Source of the DNA: Angiostrongylus vasorum | Taxonomy: Eukaryota; Nematoda; Chromadorea; Rhabditida; Metastrongylidae | Reading direction: 5' to 3' | Length of the DNA stretch: 64,000 nucleotides | Assembly (NCBI GenBank): GCA_018806985.1 | Contig: JADANN010000349.1 | Location: 482,501-546,500 of the forward strand | Position numbers and translations under genes: made by a program | Shown: piece after piece, positions 21,301 to 29,945 of the stretch | How the letters are laid out: each line of letters starts with the position of its first letter | Position numbering within the stretch: position 1 is the first letter of the stretch | The notes under the pieces: model-generated | What the model saw: the letters and a program-made list of their open reading frames with translations, nothing else | Database searches by the model: none | What the model was told of the DNA's origin: nothing

Positions 21301-22885
21301 ACGGCGCGATTCCTGGCATTGGTTTTCTCACAGATGAGCTTCCGGATTGATAAACCAACTTCCTTCACAGACGGGGCAGCAGTGTTAGTAAGCGATCCTC
21401 AGCGATAGATTAAGATTTGTTGCCCAAGTATGCTTTCTCCTCCACGCTGTCTGGATAATCCGTTGAACGAACACTTAGCATTGTATTAATTGGTTGAGAA
21501 TATGAAAGCAACTGTCAGCTAAGAATTGCTTGAGCTTCATGAATTCTCCCGTTTAACTGGCATGTTGCTGGTTTGGCGAAATTTTTTCTCCTAGAGTCTC
21601 TGTGAATTCTTCCTAGGACATTCAGATCGTTTACAGCAGCTGCCAACCCTTTCATGTTATTAAGAGATTTGTTGCCTTACGATGAGGTTTTTCAAGGACA
21701 ACGGCGATTTTTAACATTGGTTTACTATTACATGGCTTCACGAATAGGAATGTCGAACTCCTTTTCGCAGAGCATTTCCCAGATAATACAATATACCACT
21801 AGGAATGACATTGTGCTAAACTTTATTTATCTATGACTACACATGAGAACTATGATATTTTCAGAATTAACAAGTTGCTGGGATTTTGTGCTGATGTATG
21901 CGAAGGTATGCGGCATTTGGAGTCACTTGGTATCGTGCATGGTCATCTTACTCCAAATAATATAGTACTCGACGAGAATTTAAGAGCTAAAGTAGGTGCA
22001 TCAATTGTGCTTCTAGTTATCCATTACTGTATCCAAGGTCTACTATATAAAATCTCACTGCAGCCTGTAATTGTCAATTTGGGTTTCCCAGAATATTGCT
22101 TAATTCTTGCTTAAGGTTAGGTTAACCTTTTCATGTCGTCTTTTCTATCAAGTCCGTGAAATCGAGGAATATTGTAGGACTCTACAGTGTTTTACTTCAC
22201 AAAAGTACCTTCACTTTAAAAACCCTTAAAATAACTATGCTTAAGGTGACGTCACCACGTGGTCTCTCACATTATGCTCAGCTTCGCTATAGTGCTCCAG
22301 AAAGTATTTTGCAGGTACAAGGAATATAACAATCTCATAATTACTTTGTAAATTATGTAATTCTATCTCTACCTTTTGTACTCAAACTTCTTCTATTTGG
22401 TTTCAGAACTCTTTCTCATCGCGTTCAGATGTATGGGCGTTTGCAGTGTGTTGTTGGGAAATTGCCGATACTTCCTGCAAGGAAATTCCATTTGCATCGC
22501 TTTCGAACTCCGAAATTATCGAAAACGCTCAGAAAATTATGGGTGGTCACAATGATGCGGTAAGACAGGCCATGTAGATTTAGCTTTTACACGGCGGTTC
22601 CATGCAGGGATATTTTTACTAACGTTGCAGTGACAATCGATACCTATGTTTTCCAGTGTAGTATTAAATACACACCTCGCATACCTTTTTTTGAAAGTTG
22701 TCAGATGTAAAAATTATCAAACTACGTCCACATAATTGCAGATCGTTCTTACATTCAAGGATTTCATTCCTCGAGGAATACGTAACGTTCTTCTCCGATG
22801 TTTTGATGCCGAACCTCAGGCTAGACCGCTCTTCGCTCACATATTCTGTCTTATGAGCAAGTATTACGTTACCATAGATGAATAG
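542..22885 (+). CDS. ddr: Discoidin domain receptor (DDR) with degenerate kinase domain, multi-exon, 5' end outside window
   Basis: DDRs are single-pass receptors that bind collagen through an N-terminal discoidin domain and normally signal through a tyrosine kinase. Exons placed here: 542-617, 3246-3398, 6305-6665, 6741-6843, 14035-14108, 14189-14295, 15755-15974, 16128-16210, 16800-16933, 17023-17067, 19675-19827, 20633-20788, 21865-21991, 22246-22314, 22407-22559, 22742-22885. They give about 719 codons ending in TAG. Splice phases agree at nearly all joins; the exceptions are around 14035-14108 and between 16210 and 16800, where an exon is probably missing. Signal peptide and first discoidin residues lie upstream of the window. 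The intron at 6844-14034 is swollen by an RTE LINE, SINE pairs and a Penelope fragment. Family assignment is firm from both extracellular and kinase motifs; which nematode DDR paralogue this is cannot be told. Exact exon edges need cDNA. Confidence 0.85.
657..945 (+). mobile_element. SINE-A, tRNA-like head
   Basis: TGGCGCAGTAG is a good pol III box A and ACGATCTCC is a weak box B. The body shares CTTCCATGCCTCTGGGGTCG, GGATAGCTGCACT, CGCGAGTCATTGTAAAGGCC and the end GCATCCCTCAAGGATTGATC with the other copies. Confidence 0.7.
946..2187. other. DDR intron, nothing recognised
   Basis: AT-rich sequence with short open frames on both strands and no splice-site-bounded exon or known repeat. The frame at 1755-2129 is open for 124 codons but has no domain. 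Confidence 0.5.
2188..2420 (-). mobile_element. SINE-M copy
   Basis: Family M is defined here so that its tRNA-like head (GGTGTGGTGGTGAACGCG ... GTTCGATCCCCAC) reads forward on its sense strand; this copy reads in reverse. Blocks: GATGCTGAGATATTTGCAGA, CGCAGGTGTCTGCGGTGGGA and CATTCACCACCACGCCATGC. Confidence 0.65.
3665..3900 (-). mobile_element. SINE-M copy, diverged, with tail hairpin
   Basis: GATGCTGAGACGCTAGCAAA, ATCCACCACACCAATC and the separate tail hairpin CCCTGCC ... GGGCAGTTAATAAAAG at 3850-3890. The tail lies in the opposite orientation to the body, so this is part of a fused inverted pair. Confidence 0.5.
4440..5035. mobile_element. Two SINE-M copies joined as an inverted pair
   Basis: 4448-4700 reads in reverse and 4800-5030 forward. 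Arms share TGCAAAACTCCCGGACCGCA and its complement, CGAACCCGCTACC, and GATCGACAGAACTAGCTGAG. The forward copy ends in the tail hairpin CCGCC ... GGCAGTAAATAA. Confidence 0.7.
5217..5610 (+). mobile_element. SINE-B, about 390 bp, tRNA-like head
   Basis: CGTGGCTGGGAGGTG at the head and GGGATTCGTTCCCC about 40 bp later resemble pol III boxes A and B. The body has GGCGTTTTCATCAGGAAGCC, ACCACCGTTCTGGTATG, GCAGACTTTGGCCAGGCTG and AGACGGGCCATCCAAGTAAG, and the end is short AAGT repeats. Confidence 0.65.
5635..5690 (+). mobile_element. SINE-A 3' fragment
   Basis: TCGAATTCATGGAGCATCCC followed by AAGAGATTGATCAACACC matches only the tail of SINE-A. It follows a SINE-B at once. Confidence 0.5.
5855..6010 (-). 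mobile_element. Penelope-like terminal repeat fragment, reverse
   Basis: On the minus strand it reads GGTTCTGTAGAAGGCGAACG, then GGAAACGTCAC, a GAATAAATC and GACCTCGTGTTTGC, the same order as in the other terminal blocks, with one change in the CTGANGA box. Confidence 0.5.
6305..6843 (+). CDS. ddr: DDR exons 6305-6665 and 6741-6843: end of discoidin domain and start of discoidin-like domain
   Basis: Exon 6305-6665 opens in phase 0 after TTTACAG. It reads [12 protein letters not shown] and then [10 protein letters not shown], the C-terminal strand of the discoidin domain with its conserved cysteine. It continues into the discoidin-like domain with [12 protein letters not shown] and WIGWSK, equivalent to the LSY..P, GLGQL.DG and YVGW motifs of other DDRs. 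The donor is ACTG/GTTAGA (phase 1). A 75-bp intron follows, then 6741-6843 (acceptor TTATTCAG), which reads [16 protein letters not shown], matching the family motif EFEFDRLR. It ends in phase 2 at TTTAG/GTACAG. Confidence 0.88.
7030..7390 (-). mobile_element. Repeat family C, copy 1
   Basis: Shares ordered blocks with 43860-44215: CTCGCATCCATT, CTTCCAAGTT, GAGTTCCCAATTGGAG, GGAATTCTGAAATAGCC and an end with GTGATGACGCAGCACCA. The right part resembles a SINE-A head read in reverse, so C may be an older SINE-A relative. Confidence 0.5.
7440..7540 (-). mobile_element. Penelope-like terminal repeat fragment, reverse
   Basis: The minus strand carries CTGTAAATAGATAACATGGT followed by AACAACCTCGTGTGTGC, matching the downstream end of the terminal repeats. 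The upstream ribozyme-like box is not recognisable here. Confidence 0.4.
7725..11240 (+). mobile_element. RTE-type LINE, family RTE-A, near full length but decayed
   Basis: Non-LTR retrotransposon lying in the DDR intron. A 5' untranslated part (about 7725-8110) precedes an ORF coding for an apurinic-type endonuclease (CTYNARTL near 8285; [20 protein letters not shown] near 8704, where the usual Asp of GDFN is Glu). A basic linker follows (about 9145-9540), then reverse transcriptase: [14 protein letters not shown], the TFIDLKK box near 10050, [10 protein letters not shown] near 10223, FADDIVLI at 10351, and a C-terminal RWPEFF-type tail ending near 11197. At least eight frameshifts or stops break the frame, so it is a dead copy. 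RT and endonuclease order fits the RTE/BovB clade. Confidence 0.88.
11270..11925. mobile_element. SINE-M inverted pair with a third partial copy
   Basis: 11275-11540 is reversed, 11540-11660 is a partial reversed head-less piece, and 11690-11920 is forward. The forward copy ends in GCTGCCATTAAAAAGAGTAG and GCAGTAAATAAT, a perfect CTGCC/GGCAG hairpin at 11883-11907. Confidence 0.7.
12450..13410 (+). mobile_element. Penelope-like element fragment with GIY-YIG endonuclease remnant
   Basis: Penelope-like elements encode an RT followed by a GIY-YIG endonuclease. Here [21 protein letters not shown] precedes [26 protein letters not shown] (partial strings; 12716-12904), which fits the GIY-YIG pattern YLI.C..C..EYVG.TGR.L. 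Then come the C-terminal motif [16 protein letters not shown] and [17 protein letters not shown]. Downstream, at 13327-13352, lies the CTGA-type motif shared with the H elements, and the piece ends near AACAACCTCGG. Frames are broken; the RT itself is missing or unreadable. Confidence 0.72.
14035..14295 (+). CDS. ddr: DDR exons 14035-14108 and 14189-14295: rest of the discoidin-like domain
   Basis: Exon 14189-14295 (acceptor CATTTCAG) reads [17 protein letters not shown] followed by [12 protein letters not shown], matching the DDR pattern PLGGRVARF..C.F and WLL.SEI.F.S just before the membrane. Exon 14035-14108 (acceptor AATTCAG, donor AG/GTGAGA) is less sure. Joined to the previous exon it reads [11 protein letters not shown], which fits a beta strand of this domain, but that frame does not run on in phase into 14189. 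The phase that does fit 14189 reads SGRHKFF, which does not fit the upstream exon. A missing small exon or a different splice site would settle this. Confidence 0.65.
14680..14965 (-). mobile_element. SINE-A, reverse, in a DDR intron
   Basis: The plus strand shows the family in reverse: GATCATTCCCTGAGAGATGC, CAATGACTCGCGGTGGTCTA and GCAGGGCGCCTCCGACCACT. The box A region is at the right end. Confidence 0.7.
15755..15974 (+). CDS. ddr: DDR transmembrane exon
   Basis: After the acceptor ATTACAG the frame reads [18 protein letters not shown] followed by RRQKSDKK. This is a single hydrophobic span with a positively charged inner edge, as expected for a type I receptor. About 50 cytoplasmic residues follow, rich in Ser, Thr and Glu. 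The donor is AG/GTGAAT (phase 2). The incoming phase (1) matches the end of exon 14189-14295, so a direct join is possible; that would leave almost no extracellular stalk, so an intervening exon is also possible. Confidence 0.7.
16128..17067 (+). CDS. ddr: DDR juxtamembrane exons 16128-16210, 16800-16933, 17023-17067
   Basis: Exon 16128-16210 joins in phase to the membrane exon and ends in a proline run ([13 protein letters not shown]). Exon 16800-16933 reads [13 protein letters not shown], then an acidic segment ending SLERPS, with strong donor GTATGT. Exon 17023-17067 (acceptor TTTTAG, donor GTAAGT) reads [14 protein letters not shown]. The YDSVPV stretch sits where other DDRs have TY.VPA just before the kinase. 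The last two join in phase and continue in phase into exon 19675. The exon between 16210 and 16800 needed to correct phase was not found. The tyrosines are possible adaptor docking sites by analogy only. Confidence 0.6.
17366..17426. repeat. Perfect inverted repeat, 14-bp arms
   Basis: AGAAGTGTAGAGAT at 17367-17380 pairs with ATCTCTACACTTCT at 17413-17426 across a 32-bp loop. It lies in the DDR intron between juxtamembrane and kinase exons. No link to a known family seen. Confidence 0.85.
17890..18130 (-). mobile_element. SINE-M copy in a DDR intron
   Basis: TTTTATTTACTGCC, ATGTTGCTGAGATATTT and CACGTTCACCACCACACAAT follow the reversed family order. Confidence 0.6.
18385..18665 (+). mobile_element. 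SINE-M partial copies
   Basis: The tail hairpin TCTGCCGTGAAGAAAAAATA with GGGCAGTAAATAAAAG at 18389-18422 is followed by GTTTTGCAAATATCTCAGCA at 18633. Head region largely lost. Confidence 0.5.
19285..19430. mobile_element. SINE-M remnant
   Basis: GACGTTGAGATATTCGCAAA and a tail hairpin (CCGCCGTGAAGAATTATGGT, GGCAGAAAACAAAG) at 19388-19420 are the only family pieces left. Confidence 0.45.
19675..20788 (+). CDS. ddr: DDR kinase-fold N-lobe exons 19675-19827 and 20633-20788
   Basis: Exon 19675-19827 contains [12 protein letters not shown] at the glycine-rich loop: two of three glycines of GxGxxG remain and the third is Thr. VAHKTIR holds the beta-3 lysine position. Exon 20633-20788 reads LDEIKML (the helix-C glutamate), then [29 protein letters not shown], which matches the DDR pattern PNI..LL.V and MITEYMENGDLNQFLSRH. 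Acceptors are TGTTTCAG and CATTTCAG; donors are AG/GTATGT and CC/GTGAGT; phases agree (2 then 2). Confidence 0.85.
20865..21070. mobile_element. Short SINE-M inverted pair in a DDR intron
   Basis: The reversed head half (ATGTTGCTGAGTTATTTGCA, GCGTTCACGACCACACCATG) is fused to a forward tail (GTTTTGCAAATATCTCAACA), so both ends of the unit are the same sequence in inverted orientation. Confidence 0.6.
21865..22885 (+). CDS. ddr: DDR pseudokinase C-lobe exons 21865-21991, 22246-22314, 22407-22559, 22742-22885
   Basis: The catalytic loop reads [15 protein letters not shown] where active kinases have HRDLAARN: the catalytic Asp is His, while the Asn is kept. The next exon reads [20 protein letters not shown], so DFG is PRG and the activation segment is only about a dozen residues before [15 protein letters not shown] and [13 protein letters not shown] keep the structural Asp and Arg of helices F and [14 protein letters not shown] matches the DDR-specific pattern around QVIENTGEFF. 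All joins are in phase and the stop is TAG at 22883-22885. A catalytic tyrosine kinase activity is not expected unless an exon was missed in the 254-bp intron after 21991. Confidence 0.85.
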
Positions 22886-24097
22886 CTATGTGATGGCGTA
22901 GAATTAGCTCAGGAGATATTTGTTTACTTAATATCGATTTCATCCTAGATTAAACGGAGACGCCTTTAACACTACGAAGATCATAAAATCTCTTTCACAA
23001 ACACTAGCGTTGAGTGAAAATCTCTCCTAATTATGCACTTTGGCTTTACTTTAATATGTAATTTCTTTCCATGTCGGGTACATTCTTATAGTTCTATAAA
23101 GGAATTTAGTCCTTTCGGGAATCCAGTACACCATATTCTGTCACCATTCGCATTTGTTACCCCTACACCTAATGTGATATCTATTATCCTGAATTTCTAG
23201 AGAAAGATACAAACTTACCGCTTGTATACGATAATAATTTGTTTTATTTTGTCAAAAATTCTAAGTGCTTCCTGCCTCATGTGATCACACCTCATTTTCC
23301 TAGAGTTCTCTCGAAATCTTCGTGCCATTCTTCCGCTGAAAATGGCTGGAAATTTTTCGGCTTCTTAGACTTTTTTGTCAAATCCTTTTTCATTAATAAA
23401 AGACTGCAGCACCTGAAATGGCTTTCCTATCTCTCTCTATGTGTGTATGTGTCTCTTTTCTTTCAAGCGCGTTTTCTTAAATTTTTCTATACACTGTCCA
23501 AAAGAACAAAGATACTGGTATGAATATCGCTATGTAAACATGGGCTTTTTGACGCAATGAATACTTTTATTGTTTATTTTTACATTCGTTGTTTCTGGCT
23601 CCTCAAATTTAACTTCCAAGCTTTTCCATGCTATAGCAAACCGCAAGCCTGAGCGAAATTTTCCAGCCTGAGAAAACTTGAATTCACCCGGAAAACCTTG
23701 TACTATTTCTCTTGAACGCTTTCATAACTTCTGTAATTCAAATCATATCTATTCGATTAAAAGTTTCGACAGCAGAATATCGATATATTTCGCAAACTTC
23801 CTTTATTGAAAGAAAAAACGAACCTTATAAACACGCTTCGAAGTCGATCAATTGCGGACGACACTTCTGGGCAATATCCAAGGTGACGGATTTTTGTGTT
23901 ATGGTTTTTCTAACGATTGTGGACTATCTAGTTAAAAGGTCCCGAGCACCACTACCGATGTCATTAATAGTAACCGAGAAGTGAAAGTTCTTCTACAAGG
24001 ATATCAATCTGCTATATTATAAGTTGAAGCAAACATACACACTTCTAGGAAGGTCAACATTGCTCTCAACGTTAATCCAACTTCCTTTTTCTTTTTC
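22886..24097. other. Region after DDR, nothing recognised beyond a possible 3' UTR
   Basis: AT-rich with scattered short frames (for example 23239-23523 and 23712-23984) that resemble no family. The first part is presumably DDR 3' UTR. Confidence 0.4.
23395..23400 (+). promoter_or_regulatory. Possible poly(A) signal of the DDR gene
   Basis: AATAAA lies about 510 bp after the DDR stop codon and is the first canonical hexamer seen downstream on the plus strand. A 3' UTR of this length is plausible, but there is no other support. Confidence 0.3.
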
Positions 24098-24330
24098 AGC
24101 AATCGCGAGGTTGTCATTCAGCACACGTTTATTTCCTTAGAAAAGGAACACTTACAACACAATGGTGGCTGATGCTTCGACAGTATCGCCTTCTTCAGAG
24201 CCTGGAAATGTACACTGATACGTAAATTAATAGTCCAAACCCTTCAACAACACAAACAGGAAGATCGAAAATCTGAACGATAATTACACGATCAGCAGCT
24301 TCTCGAAAAAAGCCACCGTTTTTTATCTTC
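24098..24330 (-). mobile_element. Penelope-like terminal repeat, reverse, with hammerhead-like motif
   Basis: On the minus strand CCAGGCTCTGAAGAAGGCG opens the block, which ends with an AATAAA and GACAACCTCGCG. The part at 24240-24330 matches window positions 1-75. Confidence 0.55.
24167..24202 (-). ncRNA. Hammerhead-like motif in a Penelope-like end
   Basis: On the minus strand GGCU, CUGAAGA, a four-pair helix II (GGCG with UGUC, including wobbles), GAAG, and AUC followed by AGCC, which pairs with the opening GGCU. Differs from the core consensus at the last A of GAAA. Confidence 0.38.
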
Positions 24331-24954
24331 ATGTTTTTATTCCTCCTTCATGTTCAACAAGAAGTTTGAGGATGGCTTGCATTGCGGAGTCATTCCATTC
24401 GTTGGTAGAAAGCGCTGTCACATTTGAACGACTACGCATTGTTAGGAGACGCATGACGTAGACGTTAACGTTAACTCGACTCGCAAACTCACAGACGCAC
24501 ATTAAAGCATCAGTGACTATTCAACAAGTTGAGCTCCCATTTCTCGAAAATTCGCGGGGTTTCAACTTTCTTTGCCTATGATCTATATAACTTGCAGTTC
24601 CACTAATTATTAAGTTTGTTAGGCGGATGACAGTAGAGTCACCATCCGTATTGGCCACAAATGCGTGGTGACCAATGCTTACTCGAAGAAAACAAAGGTT
24701 ATCACATCTTTATATGAGGCCCTTCTTTTCGAATGTTCTTAGCGGGGACAGAATCACAGGAGGACAGAATTATAAAACTCCTCTTTGCTTATTCAAAATC
24801 ATACATGCCTCCTATGGCAAAATTACGTTAAAATTTTCAAAACCACTTGAAACCGACAGCTTTAAGAAGGCAGTGAAAAATAGGAGAGAAAGTGCTTTCA
24901 TACAATGTGTAGAGAAAAAAAGGCACTGGAAGAGCAGAGGTTAGAGGTTTCATG

Positions 24955-25180
24955 CAAAACGCACTGGAGCGGTCACTTGTTCGATCCAAGACTACGGCTC
25001 ACCTAGCGCTCCATCCATTCGGGCTAGGCAAATTGATACCAGTATTGCCTAGAAGGATAGCAGCATGTAAGATGTAACAACGATAAACCATTGCAAGTGA
25101 TTGTGTAGATTCAATCACTGTAGCGATGCTTGACAAAGTCTAATGCATGGCACATTCCTAAAACGATTGGGCGGCTCTAA
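24955..25180 (+). mobile_element. SINE-A, diverged
   Basis: TTGTTCGATCCAAG keeps box B; TCCATTCGGGCTAGGCAAAT and CTAATGCATGGCACATTCC are family blocks. The head is eroded. Confidence 0.55.
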
Positions 25181-25977
25181 AAGCATTGTTGTTACTCTTG
25201 AGCTACCACTTCTTCTTTAGCACATGTTTTCCCATTAATCATCGAGCGACTAAAAAAGGAATCACCGAATGGTTCATTCATTTATGCTGCGTTCCATATT
25301 CACCTAGAAGGCACCAGTTATCAGAAAAGTAGCAACGGTACCGTACTTATTGATTGGGGCTTCGTTTAAAAAAAGGTCTAATAATCAGGTCCAAAACTTT
25401 AGAATCATGAAGTCCATTCGCTACAGACCTTGCCTAGAAGGTGCTATTAGGAACTATAAGTTGTTTAACTCATCGGATTCCCTAAACCATTGCACGAGCG
25501 GAAAATTCCTTCGCCTTTGATTCTTAGCTTAGGACAGAGCGTCAGAACCCCTCTTTTATTTGCGTGAAGAAAAGCATTTTTAACAATACCTCCTTAGTAA
25601 GATAGTGTGGTCGAAAACGATTGCTGTAGTTTAATCTTGCTTGGAACACAGTTCAGGCTCTCGAAGGACGTGATAAAACAGAATGAATCATGGAGCTCAT
25701 GAAGTGAGCTCAGTGCTGGGTGTGCTTTTTTTCATTTCTCAAGTCCTCCTTTCTTGCTAGATATATTTCAACCTCCTTCATCATGTCGGTTTTCCAAGAA
25801 AAAATATGCATATCATGAGGTCTTCGTTTCCTTAAATGTTGTCGAGGCGACGGAGGCAAATTTGTTCTTTGAATTGTTAGCTTACACTGAGTTTGTTATG
25901 CAACTTCTATTCGGCTAACGTCCCAAAGTCTTTGTCTTCATCACAACATGATCCGAGTCGATGTCCACAGTCGTCCG

Positions 25978-26275
25978 CCTTCTCGATATGGTGTCCTCGT
26001 CGTCGTATCGAGTCGAATCTTCTTTTGGTGGAGCGCCACCCAAGGCGAGTTCACCTCGCCAGCTCGCCGGACGGCGCTATTTTATACGGACGGCTGTTGA
26101 CTGACAATTACTTCTCTTCATGTCGACAATCCATCCTACAGCAGTTGATAATCGACTTAATACGACGACGAAGACACCACATCGAGAAGCCGAACGACTT
26201 TGAGCATCGACTCGGATCGTCGGCTCTGAGGAAGACGAAGAAATCGAAGGATTAGCCCAATAAAAGTTGCATAGC
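25978..26275 (+). mobile_element. H element: foldback repeat with hammerhead-like 3' end
   Basis: A 28-nt arm at 25980-26007 (TTCTCGATATGGTGTCCTCG...) is the reverse complement, with about two mismatches, of 26161-26188. After the second arm come CCGAACGACT and then GGCTCTGAGGAAGACG at 26222, GAAG and TTAGCCCAATAAAAG. The element is about 300 bp, codes for nothing and has close relatives at 32213 and 40812. Confidence 0.65.
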
Positions 26276-29134
26276 GTGTTTCAAACGTTAATGATGACGT
26301 GTAATTGCTGATGATAAGCATGAATGAAACGTACATAAGCCATTCTGTATGTTTCCATATTTAAATATTCACGTTTGTCACTGTGCTTGTTGTTGTTGTA
26401 ATTCCTCCGCTGCGTTTTGTCTACATTTTTTAAGTGTCGATCGTTCTTTTCTTAAGCCAAACACTGTGTTCATAGTTTGAAACAATGAGTGAGAGCAAGG
26501 AACATGGAACTGATGAACGGAGAGACTATTTGGAGACAGTGGCAGTGGACGTGGCATTCGAACCAAGATGTATCCAGGTAGTGTCTTCCTGTAGATTTTT
26601 TTTATACGCAGCAATGTTGAGGGAAGCGCGTTGAGCATTCAGTGCCATTGGAATTTACCAAAATTAAAGAGCAGGTAGAAATCAATGATAAGAATCTGTT
26701 AGGGAACTTGTGTTCGTCACTGCTCACCTAACAGTTTTCCTCATCCATTAGCAGGCACATCGGAATCGCAACAGGCGATGCATTTTTAACAGCTTTGCAG
26801 TGCTTGGTTGCTTCATATTGCAACAATGCCCATTTTTTTTCGTCGTCTTTCCAACATGATAAGTGAATTGGAGCAAAAATGTGGAACGGAAACACCACGG
26901 GTTCAGGAATTGCTATCGATCACAAGCATTTTTGGCACTTTTGACAAAAATTGTTCCTTTCGACTCTTAACACAGGACTTGTCGCTATTCTAGCCGAGAA
27001 CGATGTCAGAACCTAGAGATGAAGATCAGTAAAGAGCTGATACTTTTTGCCTAGGCCTCAAGGCAAAAGGCAGATCACCTGCAGCGAAAATCTGACATTC
27101 TCAGGTATTTATCAATGCATGGATATAGTAAATTTATGCTTGTGATCGACAGATCTGTTGAGATGATTTGTCCGAGTTTGTAAATGGCAATTCGTTAGGC
27201 ATGCAGTCGTTGCATACCAATTTTAGGAGCGACCTTCGATTCCTTGTCATGCTGATTTATGCCATATTTTCCTTACTTGAAATGGGCCGCGTTATATATG
27301 TATATTTATACTTTTTTCTATATTGAAACATGTTTTTGTCAATGTGGAGCCAGTTCTTCTCATAGGAGGTTGGAGACTTAGGTTCTCTGACGGACGTCTT
27401 TCAAGAATGTTTCCGATTCAGAGTTTAAAGTTCCACTTTCCTCTAGTAGTTAGTTTTTTCTCATTTGTGAAAACATATTGTTGTGAACAGTTACTGAGAA
27501 GTTTCAGGGTTCCGACATGAGGATGACTGTAGATATGGACGATTTTTTTGACGAGCGAAAAAGAGGTCTTGATGGAGTCCCACAACTGTTCTGATGAGAA
27601 CGTGAGACATTAAAGTCTTTTATCATTTATCATTTTGGTGGCTTCTCCAATTAGTAAAGAAGGGAAAGACCTATTTTTTAACGTGTTCAAGTGAAATGTT
27701 TGGAAAAGTGAATTTCCTTCATGGATTTCGACTTCTTCTCGAGACATGTGGAAAGCGCTTAGGGTAATCTCGATCACATGGCTAGCCATCTGGACACCGT
27801 TAAGATAGGAATTCTCGACGACTTTTATGTCACAGAAAGTAGAATGTATATTCTAAACAAACATGAGTTCATATACGGAATAGTTTCAAGCGTTTTTCCC
27901 TTAATTCTACAAGAATCCAGTTTGCTAGCTCTTCTTTGCGAACTATTTCTATAACTCTTCCTGTAAGGTATTTCTTGGTGACAATTCTAGTGCTTAATTC
28001 AGCACCCATCGATAGAGGAAAAAGTGATTAATGGTTTTGAAACAAAGGAAACATCCAACGGTGGAGAAGAAAATGAAAAATCAGACGTCACAACCTTCCA
28101 CGAATGAAAATAAGGAAAGGACCAAGGTTTGTTCTAAAAGACCATTTTGCGCAAAAGGTTTTGTATATACAATGCCATTACAAAGTATTGTTAACAGCTA
28201 GTGTCGCGTAAACGCAAGTCTTCGCACTGCGACTGCTCTTCCCCCGTCGGTACTCAGATGGTATGTTTTATCATTTATGAACTACCTGTATAAGAGGAAC
28301 TGTTGTTGTTGCTACCAATTGATGGAAGTCATCCTGTGCTGACTTACTCTCAATAATTCAGTCTCATTCAGCTCCCTCGTCGTTCTGCTCGTCTTATGGA
28401 AAACAGCTTAGAAAGGTCAACCACTCACGGTAGCCGCCAGAATGAACTGCTGCAAAGTGATAACCGTGGTCCAACAAACGTGTTCTATTCATTCTTTCTT
28501 AATAAAAAATTTGAGCTTTGTGAACAGTGAGTCTACCGGTTTTACTCTATCAACACCCATATCCAGTGGTCGTCTAACGTAAAAGTATGCTGTCGTTAGT
28601 AAATAGATTCGGATCAAAGTTATCGGCCTGGAGTAGGATCTCGGGATGTTAAGAAAGTTAGGCTTAGACTCCATATCAACAAGAAGCAAAGGCAGAGTGG
28701 CAAAACGTAGGCGAACTCAGGCTCCACTTACTCTATAAGGTTGTGATCCTTGTTGAAAATAAAAGCTTAGGAATTGGGAAGAGCTTCTACCTCATGTGGG
28801 GGAATGATATCAAAGCAAGTATGCTAGAATTCCTCATTCGTCCATTGCGTGTTGGCTGGTTCCGTTCGCTCGTGTTACATTAATAGTAAGGCAGTTGATG
28901 TCACACCCGTTCATAAACTTTTTGATGAAATGGTGACGAAACAAATAGTAGCTGGAATTCAGGGATATAAATGTTAATCATCTGAGATGAGGTCCTTCGC
29001 TGTGTGTGAACTCACTGGTGCACGTCACAGTTTACCACGCAAAAACAACTACATACCAAAGTGGTCCTGGAAAACAACTAAGGGGCAGGCTTTCGCTCAC
29101 CCACGCTAAAAATCGAGTTAAAAAATTTCGTGTG
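26276..29134. other. Non-coding or unrecognised stretch
   Basis: No known repeat or exon was identified. The frames at 26378-26638 (-) and 26808-26993 (+) are short and uninformative. Confidence 0.4.
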
Positions 29135-29600
29135 GAATATAACCACAACGATGCTGAGATATTTGCAAAACTACAAATAGCAAGTGTCTGCGGTGGAGAT
29201 GGAACACGCTACTACCCTTTCCAGGAGCTACAGCGTTCACCACCATACCATGCCGGTCCTTCATTTCGCCTTTCCCTCAGCCGTGCTTTATGACTGCTAT
29301 TAGAAATTACCCCTTCAACGGGGGTTAATCTGAGAAGAACAAAACGGCATTGAACCCAGTTAAGACAAAGCTATAGTATAAATCACAATCTAATGACTTC
29401 TTATTAGATGCCTCTCCTTTTTTTCATGGCATGATGTGATGTGAAGTTAGCCACTGGACAGGGTAGTAGCGTGTTCGATCCCCACAGCAAGCACCTTCGG
29501 TCCGGAGTTTTGCGAATATCTCAGCATCATTGTGGTTAAATGTCACATTACACCCTGCCGTGAAAAAAACAAAAAAGCAGCAAATAAAAAGTGAATAGTT
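29135..29600. mobile_element. SINE-M inverted pair
   Basis: A reversed copy from 29148 (GATGCTGAGATATTTGCAAA) runs to about 29400. A forward copy follows, with GTGTTCGATCCCCAC (box B) at 29470, TTTTGCGAATATCTCAGCAT and the tail hairpin CCCTGCC/GCAGCAAATAAAAAG at 29543-29575. Confidence 0.68.
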
Positions 29601-29857
29601 TTGTGTGGAACGTTTACACAACATGTCGGTCGAATAAGAAGATATTGTGTTGATGTTACAGATTGGTAAATAAGAAAGAACGAGTGACTGGCTTCACAAT
29701 AATTGAACCTCTACAAAGTTTAGACCGCTATTCTAGGGCGGATTGCGCAGTTGGTGCGAACAAGAACCGAAGTATTAATTTGCGTTTTGTTGTTCATGTG
29801 CATTAATGAAATATCGAATTTCTGTTAAGGACGCGTAAATCGCTTTTGTCTACGACT

Positions 29858-29945
29858 AGCTACTAACTGCCACCTGGTAACGCGCCACGTAGCGTCGCCA
29901 CTAGCGGACGTGAGATCCCTCTAGAGTGAGATCCGCGAGGAATTC
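29858..29945 (-). mobile_element. RTE-A 5' end fragment, reverse
   Basis: On the minus strand this reads GCTACGTGGCGCGTTACC followed by AGGTGGC, matching the 5' end of RTE-A at about 7755-7780. Confidence 0.55.

Noticed and set aside
21992..22114. Read-through of exon 21865-21991 giving a VNLGF sequence that could mimic a DFG region
   Set aside because: It follows a good donor (AAA/GTAGGT), ends in a stop, and no in-phase donor was found to join it to 22246; the direct join is in phase.
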